A stretch of DNA of 25,305 nt from Magnetococcales bacterium (GTDB taxonomy: Bacteria > Pseudomonadota > Magnetococcia > Magnetococcales > DC0425bin3): positions 1-25,305 of the forward strand of contig JADGCJ010000042.1 of NCBI GenBank assembly GCA_015229045.1, given 5' to 3'. Numbering within the stretch: position 1 is the first letter of the stretch; each line of letters begins with the position of its first letter. The notes under the pieces are model-generated. The model saw nothing but the letters and a program-made list of their open reading frames with translations. It did no database searches and was not told the DNA's origin. Below, one piece after another: positions 1-7,734 of the stretch. The translations under genes and the position numbers were made by a program.

Positions 1-44
1 CTGACAAAGGCTTTCATGTCCAGGCCTTTCTTGAGGGGGTACCT

Positions 45-62
45 GGGCAGTTGCCCTTTTTT
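45..62 (+). terminator. weak terminator-like hairpin at window start
   Basis: A short GGGC-AGTT-GCCC hairpin is followed at once by a run of six T. The four-pair stem is weak. It could end a gene lying before the window, upstream of the rhodanese gene. Nothing else was recognised in the first 112 bases. Confidence 0.25.
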
Positions 63-146
63 GTTATAAAGCGGAAAACTTTTCGGGGTCTTGCCAGACG
101 TGGATCCGGCTGGTGTCATTCAATCTGAAAAATCGGAGGAAATGCC

Positions 147-779
147 ATGATGAAAGACGTGCGTCACTATTGGCTGTTGGGTGTCCTTGCCCTCGGGCTG
201 GCGGCATCGGTTCCGGCCATTGCGGGAGAAGGGGCCGCCGAAGATGGAAAACCCCTGGGTGCCGAAGTGGCCAGCAAGGAGCAGGCCCATGCCAAAGGGG
301 TGACCATCGCCCCCTTCAAGCTGAATGGTGTGGAGTTGAAACAGGATCGGAGCAAGGGTGTCCCCGACGACTTCAAGGATCCCGCCTCTCGCAAGTGCAA
401 GCCTTTCTGTGTCCAACCGGAGACCATCCCTGGAGCCACAACCATCAAGGTTGAGGATTTTGCCAAAATGGCGGATGATATCAACGCTGGCAAAATCGTC
501 ATCGTCGACATGCGCACCCCGGACTGGTTTGCCAAAGGCACCCTGCCCGGCGCCATCAATATTCCCTACAGTGACTTGACCGGCCCCGAGACCAAGGCCA
601 AAGTCAAACTGAAAAAGGTCGAAGGCAAGGATGTCATCCCCTTCTGCAACGGCTGGTGGTGCGGCCAGAGTCCGACAGGCATCAAGGCCATGGAAACCCT
701 TGGCTATAAGGGGAAAGTCTACTGGTTCCGTGGTGGCAACCAGGATTGGGTCGATGCAGGTCTCTCCTTCAGCAAGTAA
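147..779 (+). CDS. exported rhodanese-like domain protein
   Basis: This 210-aa protein is probably a periplasmic sulfur-handling protein of the rhodanese superfamily. Residues 1 to about 26 form a signal peptide (charged start, hydrophobic core, AIA-type cleavage site). A rhodanese fold follows from about residue 95, with VDMRTPDWFAKGTLPGAINI typical of the family. The active-site loop is FCNGWWCGQSP, where Cys167 is the expected persulfide cysteine and Cys172 is an extra cysteine in the same loop. A second pair, Cys84 and Cys88, lies before the domain. The start has a strong GGAGGA ribosome site at 135-140; a second ATG follows directly at 150. It stands alone, but the sulfur-oxidation genes at 9.4-14.5 kb make a role in sulfur transfer plausible. 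The true substrate is unknown. Confidence 0.85.
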   Translation: MMKDVRHYWLLGVLALGLAASVPAIAGEGAAEDGKPLGAEVASKEQAHAKGVTIAPFKLNGVELKQDRSKGVPDDFKDPASRKCKPFCVQPETIPGATTIKVEDFAKMADDINAGKIVIVDMRTPDWFAKGTLPGAINIPYSDLTGPETKAKVKLKKVEGKDVIPFCNGWWCGQSPTGIKAMETLGYKGKVYWFRGGNQDWVDAGLSFSK

Positions 780-905
780 CCCCACTTGGCTGTCATCTTC
801 TTTACGGCCCCCGCCTCCCTCTGCTGATGCTGCGTGGATCGCATGGATCATCAGAGGGTCGGTGGAGGGTTGGCAGTTTGGCTGTTTCCAGGGAAAGGGT
901 GTGTC

Positions 906-1112
906 ATGACGTGCGGTATCGATGAAATTCTCCAAAAAACGCAGGCGACTCTCGACGATGCCTTGCGCGACCTGATCCAGAATCTGGCAGCGGATTATGA
1001 TCTGGACATGGATCCATCCGCCATTGCGACGACACCCCAGGCCAGGGAGCTGCACGGTGCCATGCAGACGTTTGCCGTCTGGTTGATCCATGCGCGCAAG
1101 CGCACCAGGTAG
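906..1112 (+). CDS. small hypothetical protein, 68 aa
   Basis: This is a short acidic-to-neutral, mostly helical protein starting MTCGIDEILQKTQ and ending in a basic ARKRTR tail. I do not recognise a family. The ATG at 906 is preceded by a GGGAAAGG stretch at 890-897, which supports this start over an upstream in-frame ATG at 834. There is no signal peptide or membrane segment. It lies alone between the rhodanese and ankyrin genes, 126 bases after the former. The 780-905 gap contains a long-range inverted repeat (CCCTCTG at 817-823 with CAGAGGG at 852-858). It may be a real small gene, but the evidence is limited to ribosome site and reading frame. Confidence 0.45.
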   Translation: MTCGIDEILQKTQATLDDALRDLIQNLAADYDLDMDPSAIATTPQARELHGAMQTFAVWLIHARKRTR

Positions 1113-1237
1113 AGTGCTCCCTCCAAGCCGGTAAAATCTGCCGACATCTGCCCGGCAAGAGTTGCCCTTGCCGTCCGACGGGGCGGATCGTCTCTCTGGC
1201 AAGTTACGTAAAGCATTGTCAATCAACAATTTTATTT

Positions 1238-1260
1238 CATGCCATCATGGCATGGTTTTT
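1238..1260 (+). terminator. hairpin plus T-run before the ankyrin gene
   Basis: CATGCCA-TCA-TGGCATG is a perfect 7-bp stem with a 3-base loop, followed by GTTTTT. It could terminate transcription from the small gene that ends at 1112. The rest of the 1113-1356 gap holds an AT-rich stretch with a short ATTGT/ACAAT dyad (1216-1230), and I see no clear promoter. Confidence 0.4.
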
Positions 1261-1356
1261 CTGTATTCCCCTGCGAAGCCGTTCAAGGAACCGATCCAGG
1301 ATCCTGAATCGGCAACGGTGCAAGCAACTCTATTCAGCACAAAAAAGGGGAACGGC

Positions 1357-1746
1357 ATGAAACTCTCCGATCTCTCCATGATCGCAACCGGATTGGTGGT
1401 CTCCAGCATGGTGGCCATGCCCTCCAACTCCAACGTGGATGGGTGGAATAATGCCCAAACTGAAAACAACGCCTCCATCACCAACGCTACCCCGATCAAT
1501 CTGCCCAGCATGACTGTCTTGCTGGAACCGAGCCATGCCCGTGATCAGGATTTTCTCGGCCAGACGGCTCTGATTCGTGCCGCCGAATCCGGACGGGCTG
1601 ACCTTGTGGAGGAGCTGATTCAGCGCGGTGCCGAGGTCAATGTCCGCGATCAGTGGGGGCGCACGGCCCTGGCGGCGGCCATCCATAACGATCACCGGGG
1701 GATTGTCACCATGCTGATCAAACATGGGGCCGATATTTCCCTTTGA
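1357..1746 (+). CDS. exported small ankyrin-repeat protein
   Basis: The 129-aa product starts MKLSDLSMIATGLVVSSMVA, a probable signal peptide or membrane anchor. After a variable Asn/Ser/Thr-rich spacer, two ankyrin repeats fill residues about 63-128; the diagnostic stretches are GQTALIRAAESGRADLVEEL and GRTALAAAIHNDHRGIVTML. Ankyrin repeats bind proteins, so this is probably a small periplasmic binding or inhibitor protein; the partner is unknown. The ATG at 1357 is preceded by AAAGGGGAA, which favours it over an in-frame ATG at 1162 that would add 65 residues without family features. The convergent rmlD gene ends 40 bases downstream. Confidence 0.75.
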   Translation: MKLSDLSMIATGLVVSSMVAMPSNSNVDGWNNAQTENNASITNATPINLPSMTVLLEPSHARDQDFLGQTALIRAAESGRADLVEELIQRGAEVNVRDQWGRTALAAAIHNDHRGIVTMLIKHGADISL

Positions 1747-1785
1747 TCCCCTCCGAATTTCAGGCTGACGTATTTCAGGCCGACG

Positions 1786-2667
1786 TCACTTTGTGACGTT
1801 CTGCCCGGAGAGTTCGGCGAGCATCTCCCGCAAGGCCTGTCGCCAGTGCATGGGGGTCAACTCCAGCCAGTCCCAGGTGGCCGTGCAATCCAGAACGCTG
1901 TAGGCGGGCCGGGGGGCGGGAAGAGGATAACCGCTGGTTGGAATCGGCTCGATGGGTATCGGGTGAGTCAACAGGCCCAGGGCCAGGGCCTCTTCCTGGA
2001 TGGCGACCGCCAGGTCGTACCAACTGGCCACGCCGGCATCGGTCCAGTGCCAGATGCCGCCTCTCTCCGGACGCCTGGCCGCTTCCCAAATGGCGCGAGC
2101 CAGACCCCGTGCCCAGGTCGGCGACCCCACCTGATCGGCAATCACCTGGAGCCGTTCCCGCTCCTGCAAAAGGCGCAGAATGGTACGGGGAAAATTTTGC
2201 CCGTGGGCTGCATAGAGCCAAGCGGTGCGAAAAAGGGTCGCTTTTCCCTCGGAGTGGATCATAACCAGACGCTCCCCTTCAGCCTTGCTGCGTCCATATA
2301 CCCCAAGAGGGTGAGGCGGATCGTCGGGACGGTAGGGCCGCCATGTCTGGCCGGAAAAGACATAATCGGTCGAGACGTGGATGAGCCGGAGACCCAGGGA
2401 ACGGGACGCCTTCGCCAACAGGCCGGGAGCGACGCTATTTACGGCCGAAGCCGCTTCCGGTTTGCTCTCGGCCATATCGACAGCGGTATAGGCTGCGGCA
2501 TTGATGACCAGCCGGGGTCGATGGCGTGCCAGAAGATCATAGGTCTCCCGTCCCCGGGTCAGATCCCATGCGGCGAAGGTGAGCGCCTGCACCTGCCATC
2601 CCGGGGGAACCGACCGGCTCAGTTCACGTCCCAATTGTCCATCGGCGCCAAAGATGATCGCATCCAC
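1786..2667 (-). CDS. rmlD: dTDP-4-dehydrorhamnose reductase (RmlD-like)
   Basis: The 293-aa product is an NAD(P)-dependent short-chain dehydrogenase that reduces dTDP-4-keto-L-rhamnose to dTDP-L-rhamnose, a precursor for LPS and polysaccharide. The N-terminus carries the Rossmann motif GADGQLG (residues 7-13). Family landmarks follow: INAAAYTAVDMAES, HVSTDYVFSG, and the catalytic YGRSK with Tyr124 and Lys128. Length fits the family (about 285-300). I chose the GTG at 2667 because GGGGGAGG lies about 7 bases before it; an in-frame ATG at 2697 would add 10 residues unlike the family. No rmlA, rmlB or rmlC is adjacent, so it is an orphan from the usual operon. A 65-bp tandem duplication sits directly upstream and could affect expression. 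Confidence 0.88.
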   Translation of the reverse strand: MDAIIFGADGQLGRELSRSVPPGWQVQALTFAAWDLTRGRETYDLLARHRPRLVINAAAYTAVDMAESKPEAASAVNSVAPGLLAKASRSLGLRLIHVSTDYVFSGQTWRPYRPDDPPHPLGVYGRSKAEGERLVMIHSEGKATLFRTAWLYAAHGQNFPRTILRLLQERERLQVIADQVGSPTWARGLARAIWEAARRPERGGIWHWTDAGVASWYDLAVAIQEEALALGLLTHPIPIEPIPTSGYPLPAPRPAYSVLDCTATWDWLELTPMHWRQALREMLAELSGQNVTK

Positions 2668-2697
2668 GTCGTATCCTCCCCCTTCCCATGGAACCAT

Positions 2698-2827
2698 CGC
2701 TGCCAGCCTCTGCCTTTTTTCCGGGACAGTCTACCCAAAGGGCGGCCTCGTTGGCCAACAAGCGCTGCCAGCCTCTGCCTTTTTGTCCGGGACAGTCTGC
2801 CCAAAGGGCGGTCTTGTTGGCCAACAG
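2698..2827. repeat. 65-bp imperfect tandem duplication
   Basis: Two adjacent copies, 2698-2762 and 2763-2827, are nearly identical with a handful of substitutions and one inserted base. Each unit contains compact palindromes: TTGGCCAA, GCCC-AAA-GGGC-type arms, and, in the second copy, TGTCCGGGACA. The array occupies the gap between the divergent rmlD and ABC-transporter genes. Read on the minus strand both copies stay open and would give repeated peptides, but there is no start or ribosome site to support translation. The rest of the 2668-2919 gap holds no clear promoter. Confidence 0.85.
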
Positions 2828-2919
2828 GCTCTCACTGCACGATCATGGTACCTTGACCAGCCCTCTTGAGTCATGGCATCCATCAGCCTCCCCTCTCCTT
2901 CGTGTGCAGGCATGCCAGC

Positions 2920-3888
2920 ATGTTCATCGATATACGCCAGTTGACCCATCGCTATCCGGCCAAAAAAAACCAGGTCAGGCCTCCGGCGCTGGATCGGCTC
3001 GATTTGCAGATTGAAAAGGGAACCTTTTTTGTCTTGACCGGCCCCAATGGCGGCGGCAAATCGACGTTGTTCAAGATTCTTTGCGGCTTGTTGCAGCCCA
3101 GTTCCGGGCACATTCTGGTCGATGGGCATGACAGTGTGCGCGAGAGTGCAGCGGTGCGGCGCCTGATGGGGATTGTCTTTCAAAAACCGGCGTTGGACCC
3201 CCATCTGACGGTCATGGAAAATTTACAAATTCATGCCGACCTGTATGGCATGAGCCAGGTGGCGTTCCGGCAGCGCCTCTCCCAGACCCTGGGCTGGACC
3301 GGCCTCGAACAACGCCTCGACCACCTGGTCAAGACCCTCTCCGGAGGATTGGCCAGACAGGTGGAGCTGGTCAAGGTGCTGCTCCATGCCCCTCCCCTGA
3401 TCATGATGGACGAACCGACGACAGGACTCGATCCCGGCAGCCGCTATGCGTTCATGCAGGCCCTGCGGGAGATTCAAAAACGAGAAAATTTGACCATCCT
3501 CCTGACCAGCCATATTTTTTCGGAGGCCGAGGTGGCGGATCGCATGGCCATTTTGCAAAACGGGCAACTTTTGGCGGCGGACTCTCCGGCGCACCTCAAG
3601 GCGGCTTTGGGCGGCAACGTGGTCGTCATCCAGACCCGCGATCCTGACTCCTTGGAAGCGGAACTCAAGAGCAGACCCGGCCTGACCATTCATCGCCGGG
3701 ATGAGGAGCTGCGGGTCGAAGGAGGAGATCCCCGTGCCCTGGTCGCAGAGCTGCTGGCCACGCCTCGGGGGATTCACCACCTCTCCATCAAGGAACCCAC
3801 CCTGGAGGATGTGTTCATTCACCTTACGGGGCGCTCTCTGGAGCAGGTTGAGGCCGAAACCCTGGGGCAAGGGAGCCACAAGTCATGA
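2920..3888 (+). CDS. ABC-2 type exporter, ATP-binding subunit
   Basis: The 322-aa ATPase powers export with the membrane protein encoded next to it. From the ATG at 2920, Walker A is GPNGGGKST (41-49), the signature is LSGGL (141-145, with Leu instead of the common Gln), Walker B ends MMDEP with Asp164 and Glu165, and the switch His198 is in TSHIFSEAEVADR. After the ATPase domain (about 1-225) a C-terminal extension of about 95 residues, ending with the typical TLEDVFIHLTGR, matches the DrrA/NodI/YadG group. GCAGG at 2906-2910 supports this start over an in-frame start at 2866. The substrate (drug, lipid or polysaccharide) cannot be told. The stop overlaps the next start by 4 bases, so the two subunits are translationally coupled. 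Confidence 0.9.
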   Translation: MFIDIRQLTHRYPAKKNQVRPPALDRLDLQIEKGTFFVLTGPNGGGKSTLFKILCGLLQPSSGHILVDGHDSVRESAAVRRLMGIVFQKPALDPHLTVMENLQIHADLYGMSQVAFRQRLSQTLGWTGLEQRLDHLVKTLSGGLARQVELVKVLLHAPPLIMMDEPTTGLDPGSRYAFMQALREIQKRENLTILLTSHIFSEAEVADRMAILQNGQLLAADSPAHLKAALGGNVVVIQTRDPDSLEAELKSRPGLTIHRRDEELRVEGGDPRALVAELLATPRGIHHLSIKEPTLEDVFIHLTGRSLEQVEAETLGQGSHKS

Positions 3889-4658
3889 TGCGCGTGATTC
3901 GATCTCTGGCCCAACGTGAACTTGTACGCTTTTTCCGCCAACCGCACCGGGTGGTGGGGAGCCTGGCGCAACCTTTGTTGATCTGGCTGTTTCTGGGGGC
4001 CGGATTCTCGTCGTCGTTCAAGGCGCCGGGTCAGGAACACATCTCCTATCTGGAGTATTTCTACCCTGGCATCCTGATGATGATGATGCTTTTTTCGGGC
4101 ATTTTTTCCACCATTACCATCATCGAGGATCGCCAGCAGGGGTTGTTGCAGGAGGTTTTGGTGGCGCCGGTGTCGCGCATGGCCATTGTCCTGGGCAAGG
4201 TGCTGGGCGCGATGGGCGTGGCCCTCTCCCAGAGTGTGGTTTTGTTGATTGCCGCGCCGTTTTTGGGGCTGCAGGTCGGTTTCGGGCATGCCCTTTTATT
4301 GTTGCTGGGACTGTTTATCGGCTCGCTCGGCTTCACGACTCTGGGTTTTTTGATGGCCTGGCGCATGGAGACCACCGCCGGTTTCCACGCGGTGATGTCG
4401 GTCTTCCTGATGCCCCTGTGGATGCTCTCCGGGGCGCTCTTTCCCATGGACCATCTGCCGGGCTGGTTGTGGGGCGTCATGATGGTCAACCCGGTGACCC
4501 ACGCCCTGAAGTTGATTCGTCTGCCGCTGTATGAAGCCAGCAGCCCTCTGTTGGCAAGCCCGGATTATCTCCTGGCATTGGGGGTTTCCCTGATCTGGGC
4601 TGTGGGGTGTCTGGTTTTGGCCCTGTTTCAGGTCCGGCGCATCGAAAAAGGGGTGTGA
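3885..4658 (+). CDS. ABC-2 type exporter, permease subunit
   Basis: The 257-aa integral membrane protein has about six hydrophobic helices and the ABC-2 pattern. An N-terminal FFRQPHRVVGSLAQPLLIWL segment precedes helix 1, and a central motif reads IEDRQQGLLQEVLVAPVSR. A late LMPLWMLSGALFPMDHLPGW stretch precedes the final helices. Length is typical (about 250-260). The ATG lies in the ATGA overlap with the ATPase stop, forming a two-gene export unit. The related YadH-type permeases export unknown substrates, so no transport specificity is assigned. Confidence 0.9.
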   Translation: MMRVIRSLAQRELVRFFRQPHRVVGSLAQPLLIWLFLGAGFSSSFKAPGQEHISYLEYFYPGILMMMMLFSGIFSTITIIEDRQQGLLQEVLVAPVSRMAIVLGKVLGAMGVALSQSVVLLIAAPFLGLQVGFGHALLLLLGLFIGSLGFTTLGFLMAWRMETTAGFHAVMSVFLMPLWMLSGALFPMDHLPGWLWGVMMVNPVTHALKLIRLPLYEASSPLLASPDYLLALGVSLIWAVGCLVLALFQVRRIEKGV

Positions 4659-4675
4659 GTTCAGGAGAAACAGCG

Positions 4676-5251
4676 ATGGCGCGACGATTGATTCTCATGC
4701 GACATGCCAAGTCGGATTGGGACGCGCATGCCCGGAGTGATTTTGAGCGACCCTTGTCCAAAAGGGGTCGGCGGGATGCCCCTCGCATGGGGTACTGGTT
4801 GCGTGACGAGCCACTGCAACCCGACTGCATCGTCAGCTCACCAGCCAGGCGGGCCAGGCAGACCGTCACCGAGGTGTGTACCGCCCTGGGGATCGACCCG
4901 GACAGCATCCAGTGGCAGCCCCGCGTCTATGAGGCGGACCTGGGGGCGTTGTTCCAGGTTCTTGCCGCCATTCCTGCAACGGCCCGGTGTGTTTTGCTGG
5001 TGGGACACAATCCAGGTCTGGAGGGGCTGCTTACCCACCTGGTCGGCGCGTCCGGCATCAAGGCGTGGCAGGTTGCCAACAAGAGAACAGACAAGGGTTC
5101 CGGCGCAGCCGATGGGGAGTATCCTCCCGAGTTCGGTCTCATCAAGACCGCCACCGTGGTCCAACTGGCCATGCCTGATCTTTGGGCGGATTTATCGCCG
5201 GGTTGTGCGCACTTGATCGGCATAAAGAGTCCCAAAGAGCTGGACGACTGA
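4676..5251 (+). CDS. SixA-like histidine phosphatase
   Basis: The 191-aa cytoplasmic protein belongs to the histidine phosphatase superfamily, SixA branch, which removes phosphate from phosphohistidine on signalling proteins. It starts MARRLILMRHAKSDW, the RHG-type motif with catalytic His10 flanked by Arg9. It continues with the SixA-typical DFERPLSKRGRRDAPRMG, SSPARRARQTV and the second catalytic His in VGHNPGLEGLL. It is somewhat longer than E. coli SixA (about 160 aa). An AGGAGA ribosome site (4662-4667) supports the ATG at 4676. It follows the ABC permease by 17 bases and may be cotranscribed. Its phosphoprotein partner is not in the window. Confidence 0.85.
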   Translation: MARRLILMRHAKSDWDAHARSDFERPLSKRGRRDAPRMGYWLRDEPLQPDCIVSSPARRARQTVTEVCTALGIDPDSIQWQPRVYEADLGALFQVLAAIPATARCVLLVGHNPGLEGLLTHLVGASGIKAWQVANKRTDKGSGAADGEYPPEFGLIKTATVVQLAMPDLWADLSPGCAHLIGIKSPKELDD

Positions 5252-5278
5252 CTTAACGAGCTGGACGACCAACTTCAA
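5237..5278 (+). repeat. 21-bp tandem duplication across the sixA-like stop codon
   Basis: GAGCTGGACGAC occurs at 5237-5248 and 5258-5269, each followed by a related 9-base tail, so a 21-bp unit is present twice. The first copy carries the end of the phosphatase gene (Glu-Leu-Asp-Asp-stop); the second lies in the short gap before the peptidase gene. Confidence 0.7.
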
Positions 5279-5287
5279 GAGTCCGCC

Positions 5288-6661
5288 ATGCAAGCCATCC
5301 TCGACTATCTGTACCAACATCGGGAGACAAACCTGCGTCGTCTGGAGACGCTGTTGCGCATCCCCTCCGTCGCCAACGATGCACAGGCCGTTCCGGATAT
5401 TGCCCGGTGTGCCGAACAGGTGGCCGCGTTTCTGACCGAGGCGGGCATGGAAGAGGTCCAGGTCATGCCGACGGGGGGGCATCCGTTGGTCACAGCTTTC
5501 TGGCGACAGGCCCCCGGGTGCCCCACCCTCCTCATCTACGGCCATTACGATGTTCAGCCAGCCGGACCCCTGGAGGCCTGGACGACACCACCCTTCGCAC
5601 CGACTATACGCGACGAGCGCATGTATGCCCGGGGGGCCGCCGACGACAAAGGCCAGTTTTTCATGCACATTCTGGCCATCGAAGCCATCATGAAGGTGCG
5701 GGGATCACTCCCGGTCAACGTGGTGTTTCTCATCGAAGGGGAGGAGGAGATCAGCAGTCCCAACCTGGCGCGTTTCCTGACCAGCCACGCCGACTTTTTG
5801 CAGGCAGACTGGGCGGTCATCTCCGACTCTGCCATGTGGGCGATCGGTCAGCCAGCCATCTGTCTGGGAGTGCGCGGCTTGATCAATCTGGAACTGACCA
5901 TGACCGGCCCCAAGGAGGATTTGCATTCGGGTTCTTTGGGCGGCATCCTGACCAATCCCCTGGAGGCCCTTGCCCGTCTCCTGGCATCGGTCAAGGATGC
6001 AGAGGGACGCATACTCATTCCCGGTTTTTATGATCGGGTTCGGCCTCCCACCGTGGCGGCCCGGCAACAGCTCGCGCAGTTTGCCCTTGATGAAACTGCC
6101 TATCTGGCCGCTTTGGGGGTCAATGCCGGTTGGGGCGAGCCGGACTGCTCCCTCCTGGAACGGCTCTGGTTGCGCCCGACTTTTGAAATCAATGGCTTTT
6201 TTGGCGGTTTTACCGGCCAGGGGAGCATGACGGTCATCCCCTCCGTGGCCAAGGCGAAAATCTCCCTGCGTCTGGTGCCGGAGCAGGATCCGGAAGAGAT
6301 GGTCGCCCTGGTCACTGCCTACCTTCTGGCCAACACTCCGGTCGGGGTTGCGCTGCATGTGCATCGTTTTCCGAGCGCTGCCCATCCCATCGAGGTGCCG
6401 GAGACCACTCCTCCGGTGCAGGCAGCCCGGCAGGCGTTGCAGGAGGGGTTTGGCGTCGCCCCGCTCCTGGTGCGGGAGGGGGGATCGATCCCGGTGGTCT
6501 CCGAGTTCAAGCGCCTCCTCGACCTCGACACCCTCATGGTGGGGTTCAGCCTGCCCGACTCGCGCATCCACGGCCCCAATGAAAATCTCCACCTGCCGAC
6601 ATTTCATCTGGGGATCGAGAGCCTGGTCCGGTTTTATCATGGGTTGGCTGGGCAGGAATAG
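5288..6661 (+). CDS. M20 family dipeptidase-like metallopeptidase
   Basis: The 457-aa enzyme is a di-zinc M20 peptidase (dipeptidase/CNDP-like) that cleaves dipeptides or related amides in the cytoplasm. Visible zinc and catalytic landmarks are YGHYDVQP (His86, Asp88), RGAADDKGQ with bridging Asp119, EGEEEISS with Glu153/Glu154, a DSAM metal-ligand stretch, and a C-terminal IHGPNENLHL histidine. The dimerisation domain between about residues 195 and 345 includes the typical DLHSG(S)LGG segment and a GFTGQGSMTVIPSVAKAKIS motif. Length is typical (450-470). The gene lies 36 bases after the phosphatase gene. Exact substrate is unknown, though the sequence fits the dipeptidase group better than ArgE or DapE. 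Confidence 0.9.
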   Translation: MQAILDYLYQHRETNLRRLETLLRIPSVANDAQAVPDIARCAEQVAAFLTEAGMEEVQVMPTGGHPLVTAFWRQAPGCPTLLIYGHYDVQPAGPLEAWTTPPFAPTIRDERMYARGAADDKGQFFMHILAIEAIMKVRGSLPVNVVFLIEGEEEISSPNLARFLTSHADFLQADWAVISDSAMWAIGQPAICLGVRGLINLELTMTGPKEDLHSGSLGGILTNPLEALARLLASVKDAEGRILIPGFYDRVRPPTVAARQQLAQFALDETAYLAALGVNAGWGEPDCSLLERLWLRPTFEINGFFGGFTGQGSMTVIPSVAKAKISLRLVPEQDPEEMVALVTAYLLANTPVGVALHVHRFPSAAHPIEVPETTPPVQAARQALQEGFGVAPLLVREGGSIPVVSEFKRLLDLDTLMVGFSLPDSRIHGPNENLHLPTFHLGIESLVRFYHGLAGQE

Positions 6662-6757
6662 ATAAGACTTGAAGAAAATCCGCCTGGTGTGTCGCTGAAG
6701 AAGAGACTGTTTTTTCAGGGGTTATCGAGACCTTCAGACACGGGGAATAGTCGGGTC

Positions 6758-6787
6758 TTGATTTCTCATAACGTTATGTGTCATAGT
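6758..6787 (+). promoter_or_regulatory. candidate higBA promoter with palindromic operator
   Basis: A perfect 12-bp palindrome CATAACGTTATG (6767-6778) lies 14 bases before the toxin gene. It sits between a possible -35 (TTGATT, 6758-6763) and -10 (CATAGT, 6782-6787), spaced 18 bases. Antitoxins of this type repress their own operon by binding such palindromes, so this is the likely HigA operator. The promoter elements themselves are only four-of-six matches. The rest of the 6662-6792 gap shows no gene. Confidence 0.5.
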
Positions 6788-6792
6788 CAGGC

Positions 6793-7074
6793 ATGATTAA
6801 GTCTTTCGCATGCAAGGAGACTGCTCGTATCTGGTCTGGGCGAAAATCTTTAAAACTGCCGGAAGAAATCCAGCATGTTGCGTTGCGTAAGTTACGCATG
6901 CTGAATCAGGCGAAAGATTTGGAAGATCTCAGAGTGCCGCCCAATAACCGGCTTGAGGCCCTCAAAGGAGATAGGCTTGGCCAACACAGTCTGCGTGTCA
7001 ACCAACAATGGCGTATCTGTTTTGTTTGGAAGGTCGGTGACGCGCAACAGGTAGCAATTGTCGATTACCATTAG
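6793..7074 (+). CDS. higB: HigB-type toxin of a type II toxin-antitoxin system
   Basis: The 93-aa protein belongs to the RelE/ParE superfamily, HigB branch: ribosome-dependent mRNA interferases that cut mRNA when the antitoxin is lost. Family features include the ELK-like helix region, the LEALKGDRLGQHSLRVNQQW stretch and the closing RICFVW...VAIVDYH strand. Length matches HigB (about 92). The ribosome site is weak (only CAGG close to the ATG). The gene order is toxin first, antitoxin second, as is usual for higBA and opposite to most TA modules. The antitoxin gene begins 9 bases after its stop. Confidence 0.92.
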   Translation: MIKSFACKETARIWSGRKSLKLPEEIQHVALRKLRMLNQAKDLEDLRVPPNNRLEALKGDRLGQHSLRVNQQWRICFVWKVGDAQQVAIVDYH

Positions 7075-7083
7075 GAGTGGGAG

Positions 7084-7383
7084 ATGAGCGATTGGCTGCC
7101 CAACATTCATCCTGGTGAAGTTCTCCTGGAGGAGTTTCTCAAGCCCATGGAATTGAGCCAAAACGATTTGGCGCGCAGGATTGGTGTATCTCCCCGGCGC
7201 ATCAATGAAATTGTTCTTGGCAAACGTGCCATAACGGCAGATACCGACCTCAGACTTGCGCGTTTCTTTGGGGTGAGCGAGGGGTTTTGGCTTGGTTTGC
7301 AGATGGATCATGAACTGGAGAAAGCGCGCCGGAAGTTGGGCAATCGCCTCGAACTTGGCATTATACCCAGGGTTGCAGCCTGA
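7084..7383 (+). CDS. higA: HigA-type antitoxin, XRE-family DNA-binding protein
   Basis: The 99-aa protein neutralises HigB and represses the operon. It opens with the HigA-typical IHPGEVLLEEFLKPMELSQN, followed by a helix-turn-helix (about 24-65: LARRIGVSPRRINEIVLGKR) and the FFGVSEGFWLGLQMDHELEKA tail that characterises the family. The start has a clear GGAG/GGGAG ribosome site directly after the higB stop. The palindrome upstream of higB is its probable binding site. Confidence 0.93.
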   Translation: MSDWLPNIHPGEVLLEEFLKPMELSQNDLARRIGVSPRRINEIVLGKRAITADTDLRLARFFGVSEGFWLGLQMDHELEKARRKLGNRLELGIIPRVAA

Positions 7384-7521
7384 CGTGTTGGATGCACCTT
7401 CAGAGCATATTGCCATGAAAGGCGCTCAACAACTCTCACGGCTGGGTCATCTTTTACTTGACAGCCGGTCACTCAAGGTGGAACCCCCATTGTCATACAT
7501 TGTCGTGTGGAGGATCGTGCC

Positions 7522-7734
7522 ATGCTGACCGTCAATTTGGACCCCGAAACGGAATCACAACTCGATGCCCTGGCCAAGGCCAGACACAGCAACAAAAGCG
7601 AACTGGTACGGCAGGCGATTCAGAGGATGCTGGAAGACGAAGAGGATCTTCTTCTAGTCAGTAGTGCCCTGGCCGAGACCCGTTCCAGCAAACCGCTTGC
7701 TCAGCTGAGGAAAGAGCTTGGGCTGGAGGGTTGA
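7522..7734 (+). CDS. ribbon-helix-helix antitoxin
   Basis: The 70-aa protein starts MLTVNLDPETESQLDALAKA, a ribbon-helix-helix DNA-binding fold, followed by SNKSELVRQAIQRMLEDEED. The C-terminal part, ending in RKELGLEG, would wrap the toxin. A GGAGG ribosome site at 7509-7513 fixes the ATG at 7522. The gene overlaps the next toxin gene by 17 bases, the usual tight arrangement of an antitoxin-first module. The 138-base gap after higA contains a TTGACA hexamer (7458-7463), but no convincing -10 at the right distance. Confidence 0.88.
   Translation: MLTVNLDPETESQLDALAKARHSNKSELVRQAIQRMLEDEEDLLLVSSALAETRSSKPLAQLRKELGLEG

Noticed and set aside
1..62. Possible third copy of the 85-bp repeat at the window start (shared CTTTCATGTC)
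   Set aside because: Only about ten bases match and the following sequence does not align.
7458..7463. TTGACA as a -35 box for the RHH-RelE module
   Set aside because: No acceptable -10 hexamer lies 16-18 bases downstream.
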